Source: Candidatus Nanohalarchaeota archaeon
GTDB taxonomy: Archaea > EX4484-52 > JAADEF01
Direction: 5' to 3'
Length of the DNA: 7,615 bases
NCBI GenBank assembly: GCA_013153555.1
Contig: JAADEF010000013.1
Location: 1 to 7,615 of the forward strand
This document shows positions 1 to 5,394 of this stretch, piece after piece. How positions within the stretch are numbered: position 1 is the stretch's first letter; each line of letters opens with the position of its first letter. The notes beneath the pieces were generated by a model. It was not told the origin of the DNA and made no database searches. It saw only the letters and a list, made by a program, of their open reading frames with translations. A program made the position numbers and the translations under genes.

Positions 1-105
1 TTCTCCATCTTCATAGCTATTATCCAACACTTCTTCATCACATACTGCTATGACTTTTCTTCCTTCATATATATGCACTTTCATCCAATAGCGTTTTGAA
101 GTCAT
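1..105 (-). CDS. DUF424 family protein, N-terminal part (3' end beyond window)
   Basis: The minus-strand frame from the ATG at 105-103 gives 35 residues with no stop before the window edge. They include MKVHIYEG and VIAVCDEEVLDNSYEDGE, which match the N-terminal signature I recall for archaeal DUF424 proteins (a Val-Ala-Val-Cys-Asp-Glu-Glu-Leu segment followed by an E-G-rich turn). The family is small, roughly 100 residues, and has no firmly known function. The start overlaps the pyruvate kinase stop as ATGA, which suggests translational coupling as the last visible gene of the DP1 operon. A GAGG at 115-112 lies 6-7 nt upstream and supports this start. An internal ATG at 84-82 (residue 8) is closer to where many family members begin, but it has no SD. 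The gene is truncated only by the window edge. Confidence 0.72.
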   Translation of the reverse strand, partial: MTSKRYWMKVHIYEGRKVIAVCDEEVLDNSYEDGE

Positions 106-1205
106 AACACCCCTCTTAACAATTTTCCCCATCTTTTCTTTTTTAAAGAAGATGTGTTCCACTTTATGGAACGAGGTATTTCCAAACTACTTATTAACTT
201 GATGAGATTTTGTATATCCATATCAGGTAATTTAAGCGGTTTCTTTTCTTCTCCAAAATAATAATTCTCCGCCACTTCTATCACATGCTTCATGTAATTT
301 ACCGCTCTTACAGGATTATACCCTATGGCTGTTTCTTCAGATAGCATTAAAGCATCAGGTTTATTAGAAACAGCATAGTAAATATCAGTTATCTCTGCTC
401 GAGATGGAAGAGGATCTTTAACCATGGATCTTAATAGATGAGTAGCAACAACTACTATTTTACCCTCATTTCGCGCCTTTTCTATGATTTGTTTTTGATA
501 AATTGGTAAATATGCAATATCTGTTTCAACACCTAGATCTCCTCTCGCTACCATGACCCCCTCGCTTTCTTTTAATATACGAGGAAGATTCTTTATCGCT
601 CTTTGATGCTCTATTTTGGCAATAATAAGTGCCTCATATTTATCCAAATATTCTTTAAGCATGCGTACATCTTCACCATGCTTTACAAAAGATTGAGCTA
701 TGTAATCAAAATCGTGCTTCTTTATGAAATCTAAATCTTCATAATCTTGTTCGGTTAAAGCAGGCATATCTATATCTCTGCCAGGAATATTAACGCTCTT
801 GTTTTCTTCCAATTTTCCTTCGCTTAAACCAACTACTTCTATCTTCTTATCGTCTGTTTTAAGTACTTGCAGCTCAACTTTCCCATCATCTATTTTTATT
901 ATGTCTCCTTTATTCACATAATAAGCTAAATCTTCATAACTTATATCAAAATCTTTTCCAATAACATACACATCTCCTTTTTTAATTTCATGTGTTTTTA
1001 CATCGCGAGTCCTTATTTCAGGACCTTTTAAGTCAGCCAGAATAGGAATCCCTTCATAATGCTTTCTAATTTCTTTAATAACCTTTTTGAAAAAGGCGTA
1101 ATTTCTATGAGAAAAATTAAATCTAGCCACTGAGGCAGTTTTAAACACTTCTTTAATTACTGGAAAAGTACTTGGACCTACTGTTGCTATGATTTTTGTT
1201 CTCAT
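102..1205 (-). CDS. pyk: Pyruvate kinase, short form lacking the C-terminal domain
   Basis: This cytoplasmic enzyme transfers phosphate from phosphoenolpyruvate to ADP to give pyruvate and ATP, the last step of glycolysis. Visible motifs are KIIATVGPS (4-12), RFNFSH (28-33), ADLKGPEIRT (57-66), the B domain at about 67-143, MPALTEQD (147-154), AKIEH (196-200, catalytic Lys197 and metal ligand Glu199), MVARGDLGVE (218-227, metal ligand Asp223), VATHLLRSM (253-261) and LSEETAIG (288-295). The TIM barrel and B domain are therefore complete with key residues kept. The usual Gln of ATQ-M/L-L is His256. The protein ends at 367 residues, against about 450-480 for the usual family. After the barrel (about 315) there is only a basic tail of about 50 residues, so the C-terminal domain that carries allosteric sites and subunit contacts is absent. 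The ATG overlaps the agmatinase stop (ATGA), with SD GGTGA at 1217-1213, 7 nt upstream. The assignment is secure; activity and regulation are inferred. Confidence 0.93.
   Translation of the reverse strand: MRTKIIATVGPSTFPVIKEVFKTASVARFNFSHRNYAFFKKVIKEIRKHYEGIPILADLKGPEIRTRDVKTHEIKKGDVYVIGKDFDISYEDLAYYVNKGDIIKIDDGKVELQVLKTDDKKIEVVGLSEGKLEENKSVNIPGRDIDMPALTEQDYEDLDFIKKHDFDYIAQSFVKHGEDVRMLKEYLDKYEALIIAKIEHQRAIKNLPRILKESEGVMVARGDLGVETDIAYLPIYQKQIIEKARNEGKIVVVATHLLRSMVKDPLPSRAEITDIYYAVSNKPDALMLSEETAIGYNPVRAVNYMKHVIEVAENYYFGEEKKPLKLPDMDIQNLIKLISSLEIPRSIKWNTSSLKKKRWGKLLRGVL
136..172 (-). repeat. Two small tandem hairpins in the pyruvate kinase tail
   Basis: On the transcribed minus strand, GTTCCA-TAAAG-TGGAAC (172-156) is a perfect 6-bp stem with a 5-nt loop. 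It is followed closely by TTCTT-TAAAA-AAGAA (150-136), a 5-bp AT-rich stem. Both fall in codons of the non-conserved C-terminal tail. They may be chance in AT-rich DNA or an mRNA element before the DUF424 start. Confidence 0.35.
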
Positions 1206-1984
1206 TTTTTATTCACCAGCTCTAATATAATGTCAGCAGCTAAATTAGCGGTGGTTTCAGAAACATCTAAAAAGGGGTTTAACTCCACAACATCAAAACC
1301 AACTAAATTTTTAATGTTTTTAACAATATCTTTAAAATCTTTAAAATAATAACCATTTGATTCTTTGTCAGATACACCAGGTGCTATTGAAGGATCAAAA
1401 TAATCTAAATCTATGCTAAGATAGGTGGGAATAGTTTTATCTATGTGGGTAGAGAAGTGTTTTATAGCATAGCTTTCTTCTTCTACTGCATATCTCCTCA
1501 CTCCTTTCACAATCACTCTCACTCTTTTTAGCTCATTTATTCTTCGCATAACTGTGGCATGAGAATAATTCAAAGTTTCGTATTTATCATAAGCATCGTA
1601 ATGTGCATCTAACGAAATGAGCTGTAATTCATCATGTATAGATAAAAGACTTTTAACAACTGCATAAGTAATAGTATGTTCACCACCTAAAGTAATTATT
1701 TTGGAAGAGGGGTATGTTCCTAAGAATGAGGAAATTACTGTTTGTATGCGGTTTAAACTTTCCACAACATCGCCATGTACCACCATTATATTGCCCAAAT
1801 CATTTAACAGTCTCGTCGAATCTTTTCTTCTAATAGCATTTCTTATGCTGTTAGGACCTAATCTTTGCCCGGGTAAGTATGTTTCCGTAGTATCCATACC
1901 TGCCCCAACCACAGCCCATTTTAATTCTTCATTCCAATCTTCGTATAACACATTACTTCTATCCAGATAATAATAATCAAACAT
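1202..1984 (-). CDS. speB: Agmatinase / arginase-family ureohydrolase
   Basis: This is a binuclear Mn enzyme of the ureohydrolase family. Agmatinase splits agmatine into putrescine and urea, feeding archaeal polyamine synthesis. The family motifs run in order: LGGEH (99-103, ligand His103), SLDAHYDAYD (124-133, ligands Asp126, His128, Asp130), SHATVMRRI (141-149), SIDLDYFDPSIAPGV (190-204, ligands Asp192 and Asp194) and VELNP (233-237). All metal ligands are present. Its 260 residues are slightly shorter than bacterial agmatinases (about 300) and typical of archaeal ones. The start is fixed by SD GGGTGA at 1994-1989, 4 nt before the ATG; the same bases contain the DP1 stop codon. The stop overlaps the pyruvate kinase start. 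Substrate choice among agmatine, arginine, guanidinobutyrate and formimidoglutamate cannot be read from motifs alone. SHATVMRRI and the archaeal context favour agmatinase. Confidence 0.88.
   Translation of the reverse strand: MFDYYYLDRSNVLYEDWNEELKWAVVGAGMDTTETYLPGQRLGPNSIRNAIRRKDSTRLLNDLGNIMVVHGDVVESLNRIQTVISSFLGTYPSSKIITLGGEHTITYAVVKSLLSIHDELQLISLDAHYDAYDKYETLNYSHATVMRRINELKRVRVIVKGVRRYAVEEESYAIKHFSTHIDKTIPTYLSIDLDYFDPSIAPGVSDKESNGYYFKDFKDIVKNIKNLVGFDVVELNPFLDVSETTANLAADIILELVNKK
1213..1217 (-). promoter_or_regulatory. SD (GGTGA) of pyruvate kinase
   Basis: On the minus strand, GGTGA lies 7 nt upstream of the pyruvate kinase ATG (1205-1203), inside the last codons of the agmatinase gene. 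It supports the start that overlaps the agmatinase stop. Confidence 0.7.
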
Positions 1985-1988
1985 CTTT

Positions 1989-1994
1989 TCACCC
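1989..1994 (-). promoter_or_regulatory. SD (GGGTGA) of the agmatinase gene, containing the DP1 stop codon
   Basis: On the minus strand, GGGTGA sits 4 nt before the agmatinase ATG at 1984-1982. Its last three bases are the TGA that ends DP1. It complements the archaeal 16S 3' end and fixes the downstream start. Termination of DP1 would place ribosomes directly on this site, which is consistent with coupling. Confidence 0.75.
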
Positions 1995-3506
1995 TAATAA
2001 ATCTATGACTCTTGTGTTTCTTTGTTGCAAATCAACAATTGTTAGTTTGCCAGGATTTGCCACATGGCCAACACGGTCTTGGAAAGATGTTTGAGCCTGC
2101 CATGTGCTGGCAGAAATTAAAGTAACTCCTTTATAATTAGAAACATCATGGCTGTGCAAATCCCCTGAAGCAAAAATATCAGGAATCACATCAATCACAT
2201 GATTGTCTATTTCTTTAGGAGCAATGAGCGTAGATCCATAAATGGGTGCTAAATGCCTTCTTTTTAATATTTCTTTCATAACCACAGTAGGTTTATCTCG
2301 TGCTACCTTTCTTATATCTGTAAGAGTATCAATTAATGCATTGAAGCTGTATCCGTGATACATTAGCACTTTAATTCCTTTTGCGCTATCTCTACCATGT
2401 ATTTCTACAAAAGCAGGGTTTGTTTTAAAATGAATATTTTTCATTTTATGAGCATTTTCCAAATATTTTTCAGGTAGGATTGGCTGAGGTTCTGCAAGCC
2501 TTACCGCATCGTGATTTCCAGGTATAACTATGATTTCTATGTGCTCAGGTATTTTCAAAAGAAATTCCTCAAATGCTTTATATTGATCATATATATTTTT
2601 CATTAATAGCTCTTTTTCTTGATCAGGATAAATACCCACTCCATCAACATTATCCCCTAAAATAAAAAGATATTTTAGACGAGAGGCATCCTTATCATCG
2701 CTGTTTATCCATTTTAAGAACCGAGTCATTGCTTTTTCAATAAACTGCGCACTTCCAAAATGTAAATCCGATATGAATGCTGCTGTTAAAGGATCTTCAA
2801 TTTTAGTAATAGAATCATTGGTTGGAAGAGGTATGTCTGGATAAAATATTTCTTCTACTATAAAATACTTTTTACTGGCATTTAATTTACCTTTTAAAGC
2901 TATCACATCATCTTCCACAACATTTTTAGCCACATCATATATTTTTTCATCTACATAAGCAATTATCTCATCTGTGTCATCTTCTATTAAAAATCTAAGG
3001 CTTCCTTTCCCATAATCGTCTTTTTCTCGAATCATAGCTATGATGCTTACAGACTCATTAAAAGTGTGAGATTTCAACTTTTCTATGCTTACTATGTTTT
3101 TCACACCGTTTCTTTGGAGAAGCAGTGATTTAATTTTCTTATACCTATCACGAAAATAATTGAGAAAGTTATCTACCGAAGTCTTTGATTCAAAATCAGT
3201 ATTAAAAGTCCATATGTCTTTTACACTACCTTCATAATTCTTTGCCAGATGTTTGGTTGAGGTTCTTAAAACTTCAAATTCTACTTGATCAGATGGAGTT
3301 GTAGTTTGCTGGATCAGCTCTTTTAAATTATCAACACTTAGTATGCCTTCTGGAAGTTCGTTTAAATAATCTTTTACTTTTTTTAAACTGATACCGTTAA
3401 ATAAAATAAATTCTAAGGCTTCCTTACTTATAAGGATATTTCTAGATAGAGCATGATGGTAGAGAGTTTCAACTTCATCTTTTTTATCTCTTATTTCACT
3501 TACCAT
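1989..3506 (-). CDS. polB: DNA polymerase D small subunit DP1 (metallophosphoesterase-fold exonuclease)
   Basis: DP1 is the small subunit of the archaeal heterodimeric replicative polymerase PolD. It supplies 3'-5' proofreading and binds the large subunit DP2, which is not in this window. Layout: a helical N-terminal domain at about 1-70, a linker, an OB-fold at about 125-225, and a calcineurin-like phosphoesterase domain at about 240-500. Metal motifs are SDLHFGS (246-252, Asp247, His249), LGDNVDG (283-289, Asp285), PGNHD (329-333, Asn331, His332), YHGYS (383-387, His384) and GDLH (448-451, His451). The DP1-specific ASTWQAQTSFQ (466-476) separates it from Mre11 and other phosphoesterases. 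At 505 residues it is within the family range. The last motif is normally GHxH; here Asp449 replaces the first His (codon GAT). It is first in a minus-strand operon, with a TATA-like element centred 28.5 nt upstream and no good SD, so it is probably leaderless. The symbol polB is used for the DP1 gene in archaea and is not family-B polymerase. Confidence 0.95.
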   Translation of the reverse strand: MVSEIRDKKDEVETLYHHALSRNILISKEALEFILFNGISLKKVKDYLNELPEGILSVDNLKELIQQTTTPSDQVEFEVLRTSTKHLAKNYEGSVKDIWTFNTDFESKTSVDNFLNYFRDRYKKIKSLLLQRNGVKNIVSIEKLKSHTFNESVSIIAMIREKDDYGKGSLRFLIEDDTDEIIAYVDEKIYDVAKNVVEDDVIALKGKLNASKKYFIVEEIFYPDIPLPTNDSITKIEDPLTAAFISDLHFGSAQFIEKAMTRFLKWINSDDKDASRLKYLFILGDNVDGVGIYPDQEKELLMKNIYDQYKAFEEFLLKIPEHIEIIVIPGNHDAVRLAEPQPILPEKYLENAHKMKNIHFKTNPAFVEIHGRDSAKGIKVLMYHGYSFNALIDTLTDIRKVARDKPTVVMKEILKRRHLAPIYGSTLIAPKEIDNHVIDVIPDIFASGDLHSHDVSNYKGVTLISASTWQAQTSFQDRVGHVANPGKLTIVDLQQRNTRVIDLLG

Positions 3507-3529
3507 ATAAATAAAATCCCTACCTTTAA

Positions 3530-3539
3530 TTTTTAAAAG
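3530..3539. promoter_or_regulatory. Putative shared bidirectional TATA element between DP1 and the Lon-like gene
   Basis: The 56-nt gap between the divergent start codons contains TTTTTAAAAG. Its palindromic core TTTTAAAA (3531-3538) is centred at 3534.5, exactly 28.5 nt from the first base of both ATGs (3506 and 3563). Archaeal TATA boxes sit about 26-27 nt before the transcription start, so both messages would begin within a few bases of the ATG. Neither gene has a convincing SD, which agrees with leaderless transcripts. A purine-rich GAAAGAG lies on the upstream side for DP1, in BRE position; the Lon side is pyrimidine-rich (CCTTTAAT), so DP1 may be the stronger direction. This is inferred from spacing only. 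Confidence 0.5.
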
Positions 3540-3562
3540 ATCTCTTTCAATAATTAAAAACT

Positions 3563-4378
3563 ATGGCAACTTCAACATCTCAACAAAAAGTTGGAAAAAT
3601 ACCTCTGTATGTATTGTTATTGATAGGAGGAATGTTAATTGGATTTTTAATATCAAGTATTATTCCTCGCGAGCAATCATCTATTTTTGAAAATAATATT
3701 CTACCACAATGGCGAACATCCTTACCTTACGGATCAAATGAAATAAACTCCCTCCCCTCTAATACATTTTATAAAAAAGTAGAAATGAAACTGCCTGCTG
3801 TTTATGAAGCAAACCATACCGGAGCGTATGTGCTTGCTAAGATGTATTTGACAAAAGGTGAAGGCAACATTTTTGTACATATAAATCCTGTTCTTTATGA
3901 TGAATCAACAGAACAAAGCATAAGAAAAGCAATAAGATTTGCATTAAACAGAACACATACGCCAGAAGATGAATATGATTTTTATGTTTCATTAGATTCC
4001 GAAGCATCTGTATTATCAGGACCTAGTGCAGGTGCTGCATTTACAATCATGGCAATGGCATTATTGCAAAATAAATCTATAAACCAAAGCGTTATGATTA
4101 CAGGAACCATCTCTCAGACTGGAAGAATAGGATTAAGCGGAAAAATAGCAGACAAAGCCAAAGTGGCAAAAGAACTTGGAGCTGAGCTCTTTCTCGTGCC
4201 TAAGGGATTAAGTTACGAATACGGTATAGAACAACAAGAAGAATGTGATGTATGGGGTGGAAAGAAGTATTGTGATGTGGTGGAATACATTAACTTAACT
4301 AAAATCGAGGATTTGGCTCGCATCAAAGTAATTGAAGTGGAAACCGTAGATGAAGCAGCACATTATATGCTTTACTAA
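3563..4378 (+). CDS. Membrane-anchored Lon-fold (S16) serine protease without ATPase domain
   Basis: This is a predicted ATP-independent peptidase of the Lon proteolytic-domain family. Residues 13-34 form one hydrophobic membrane segment preceded by a short tail with Lys9 and Lys12, so the N-terminus is probably inside and the protease domain outside the cell. The S16 core follows: VLSGPSAGAAFT (150-161) carries nucleophile Ser155, and IADKAK (195-200) carries Lys198. The 43-residue gap equals the Ser679-Lys722 distance in E. coli Lon. MITGTISQTGRIGLSG (178-193) and AELFLVPKG (207-215) are further Lon-like strands. No Walker A or B is present, and 271 residues leave no room for an AAA+ module. 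Cys228 and Cys237 flank a short GG-containing loop and could form a disulfide if extracytoplasmic. It resembles archaeal predicted S16 proteases of the COG1750 type (from memory). The start follows the presumed leaderless promoter. Its substrate is unknown. Confidence 0.82.
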   Translation: MATSTSQQKVGKIPLYVLLLIGGMLIGFLISSIIPREQSSIFENNILPQWRTSLPYGSNEINSLPSNTFYKKVEMKLPAVYEANHTGAYVLAKMYLTKGEGNIFVHINPVLYDESTEQSIRKAIRFALNRTHTPEDEYDFYVSLDSEASVLSGPSAGAAFTIMAMALLQNKSINQSVMITGTISQTGRIGLSGKIADKAKVAKELGAELFLVPKGLSYEYGIEQQEECDVWGGKKYCDVVEYINLTKIEDLARIKVIEVETVDEAAHYMLY

Positions 4379-4380
4379 CT

Positions 4381-4551
4381 TCATTTTTTCCTAAGAATCA
4401 TTGGCTTTCTTCCTTTATTTCCTCTTCTATAATCTGGCATTCTAAATCTTATCATTTTATTGATCCTTTCCACTTCTTTCCAGTTATTTCTTTCAGCTGC
4501 CAGCCTTTTCATTATCATTAGCTGTTCTATGGTTATTTCATCTGCGCTCAT
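4381..4551 (-). CDS. Small basic hypothetical protein, translationally coupled to the upstream gene
   Basis: I do not recognise this protein. From the ATG at 4551-4549 it is 56 residues: a helical, charged N-terminal half (ITIEQLMIMKRLAAERNNW, KEVERINKMI) and a strongly basic C-terminus (YRRGNKGRK, ILRKK). There is no membrane segment, signal peptide or Cys. The basic tail would suit nucleic-acid or ribosome binding, but that is speculation. An in-frame ATG at 4563-4561 would add four residues (MVNK). I prefer the inner ATG because a perfect GGTGA (4561-4557) lies 5 nt before it, and that site would be inside the gene if the outer ATG were used. It follows the unknown 234-residue gene, whose stop (4555-4553) falls just before this start. 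Its own stop lies 2 nt from the stop of the convergent Lon-like gene. Confidence 0.68.
   Translation of the reverse strand: MSADEITIEQLMIMKRLAAERNNWKEVERINKMIRFRMPDYRRGNKGRKPMILRKK
4384..4389 (+). terminator. Possible T-run terminator of the Lon-like gene
   Basis: A TTTTTT run starts 5 nt after the Lon-like stop and is followed by a T-rich stretch to about 4427. Archaeal RNA polymerase stops at oligo-T on the non-template strand, so this could end the plus-strand message. It lies inside the coding sequence of the convergent small gene (its final Lys codons), so the T-richness may simply reflect coding of a Lys-rich tail. Confidence 0.3.
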
Positions 4552-4552
4552 T

Positions 4553-5257
4553 TTATTCACCATTTAAATACATCTTGAATATAAAAGACCATGCCTTTTT
4601 CACAAAATCTTGAGGAAGGCTTTGCGATTTTTCTAGCTGTGTTGAAGCACATACTTTATAAAGCTCTATTAAAGCTCCTGCATCATAAAGTTGATTATTT
4701 TGCATCAATTCCTTGAATTCTTCTTGCAACTTCCTCGTATCTCTAGGATTAAATATTTCAGAATGAGCTCTTCTTATTTGTTCTCTTATTTTATTGGCTA
4801 AACTAAGACCGTTACTTTTTTCTCTAATATGAGAATATACAATAAGTAAAGGAACCCATCTTTTATTCTCTAATAGTTCTTTAACAAGACCATCGTATTT
4901 TCCTAATTCATCTGAAGCATCAGGAACAATATAATTCATCACACAATTCCCAACTTTATCAGGTATTTTATCGTAATTTGGGAAAACAGCTTTTGCTATT
5001 TCATAAAAGTAATTTATGATAGAATCGTTATTGATGGGCGTGTTAGAAAAAAACTCTTCATAAGTCGGAGGATTTTGAGGATTTTTAAAATGTCCGTCAT
5101 TTAAAGATTGATATGTTTCAGGATCAAAAACAAAGATCACATAGTTTAATTCTAAGTTTGAAGACAATAGTTTTTCTATCTTTCCATAAGTATAGTTAGT
5201 TGAAGCTTCTGTAAATCCATCACTTACTTTTCTAGCGTTATTCACATTCACCACCAC
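4553..5257 (-). CDS. Hypothetical protein, mostly alpha-helical, GTG start
   Basis: I do not recognise a family. The 234 residues are rich in Asn, Lys, Glu and Leu and look soluble. A probable beta strand (YVIFVFDPETY, about 39-49) is followed by helices such as KYDGLVKELLEN (119-130), ANKIREQIRRAHSEI and KLQEEFKELM. There is no transmembrane segment, signal peptide or obvious catalytic motif. Two Cys are present (NCV near 103 and VCAS near 203), too far apart in sequence to call a metal site. Three tandem GTG codons (5257-5249) and a fourth at 5245 make the exact start uncertain, and no ATG is available in frame nearby. It forms a two-gene unit with the small basic protein, transcribed away from the glycosyltransferase and towards the Lon-like gene. 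Codon use resembles its neighbours, so nothing points to recent transfer. Confidence 0.75.
   Translation of the reverse strand: MVVNVNNARKVSDGFTEASTNYTYGKIEKLLSSNLELNYVIFVFDPETYQSLNDGHFKNPQNPPTYEEFFSNTPINNDSIINYFYEIAKAVFPNYDKIPDKVGNCVMNYIVPDASDELGKYDGLVKELLENKRWVPLLIVYSHIREKSNGLSLANKIREQIRRAHSEIFNPRDTRKLQEEFKELMQNNQLYDAGALIELYKVCASTQLEKSQSLPQDFVKKAWSFIFKMYLNGE
4557..4561 (-). promoter_or_regulatory. SD (GGTGA) deciding the start of the small basic protein
   Basis: On the minus strand, GGTGA is 5 nt before the ATG at 4551-4549, the same geometry as the agmatinase SD in this window. It overlaps the last codons of the upstream gene (Gly-Glu-stop). It argues against the ATG at 4563-4561, which has no SD. 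Confidence 0.6.
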
Positions 5258-5290
5258 TATATAATTATTACTAATCTATTAATAGTATCT

Positions 5291-5306
5291 AAACTTTTTA
5301 AAGTTT
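5291..5306. repeat. Perfect inverted repeat AAACTTT-TT-AAAGTTT
   Basis: The arms 5291-5297 and 5300-5306 are exact reverse complements separated by 2 nt. The site lies in the divergent promoter region, 34 nt upstream of the minus-strand GTG and about 25 nt upstream of the plus-strand TATA-like element. It could be a dimeric regulator site or a two-way TATA element. It is AT-rich, so chance is possible. Confidence 0.45.
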
Positions 5307-5330
5307 TCTCTAAAAAGTGATAAAATATTC

Positions 5331-5338
5331 TTATATAA
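5331..5338 (+). promoter_or_regulatory. Putative TATA box of the GT4 gene
   Basis: TTATATAA is centred about 60 nt before the ATG, which predicts transcription from near 5361 and a leader of about 33 nt. A leader is consistent with the SD seen at 5386-5389. The alternative AT tract at 5353-5360 would give a leader of only about 10 nt. Confidence 0.4.
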
Positions 5339-5385
5339 AGCTAATTTAAAAATTTTTATAATTAAATTAATCAACAGTAAAAGAT

Positions 5386-5389
5386 GGTG
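5386..5389 (+). promoter_or_regulatory. SD (GGTG) of the GT4 glycosyltransferase
   Basis: GGTG lies 5 nt before the ATG at 5395. The earlier ATG at 5384-5386 is in another frame, so this SD selects the start used here. Confidence 0.6.
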
Positions 5390-5394
5390 TTTCT

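Larger units (their letters stand above)
5258..5394. promoter_or_regulatory. AT-rich divergent promoter region
   Basis: This 137-nt non-coding stretch separates the hypothetical protein gene (minus) from the GT4 gene (plus). It holds a perfect 16-bp inverted repeat at 5291-5306, a 10-bp palindrome CTATTAATAG at 5276-5285, and TATA-like TTATATAA at 5331-5338. A second AT tract, AAAAATTTTTATAA, lies at 5348-5361. I see no ORF or RNA gene in it. The TATA-like element at 5331-5338 would put the plus-strand start near 5361, leaving a leader of about 30 nt with an SD. For the minus gene, the elements near 5280 or 5298 are candidates. Confidence 0.5.

Noticed and set aside
156..172. GTTCCA/TGGAAC hairpin as a transcription terminator
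   Set aside because: It is inside the pyruvate kinase coding region, the operon continues into DUF424, and archaeal termination relies mainly on T-runs. No T-run follows on the minus strand.
102..250. Frameshift as the cause of the short pyruvate kinase
   Set aside because: The other frames downstream of the barrel show no C-domain motifs, and the following DUF424 start overlaps the stop. A single-base error cannot restore the missing domain.
1701..1970. Open frame of 89 codons on the plus strand
   Set aside because: It lies antisense inside the agmatinase gene, has no SD or recognisable motif, and the minus-strand product carries clear catalytic motifs.
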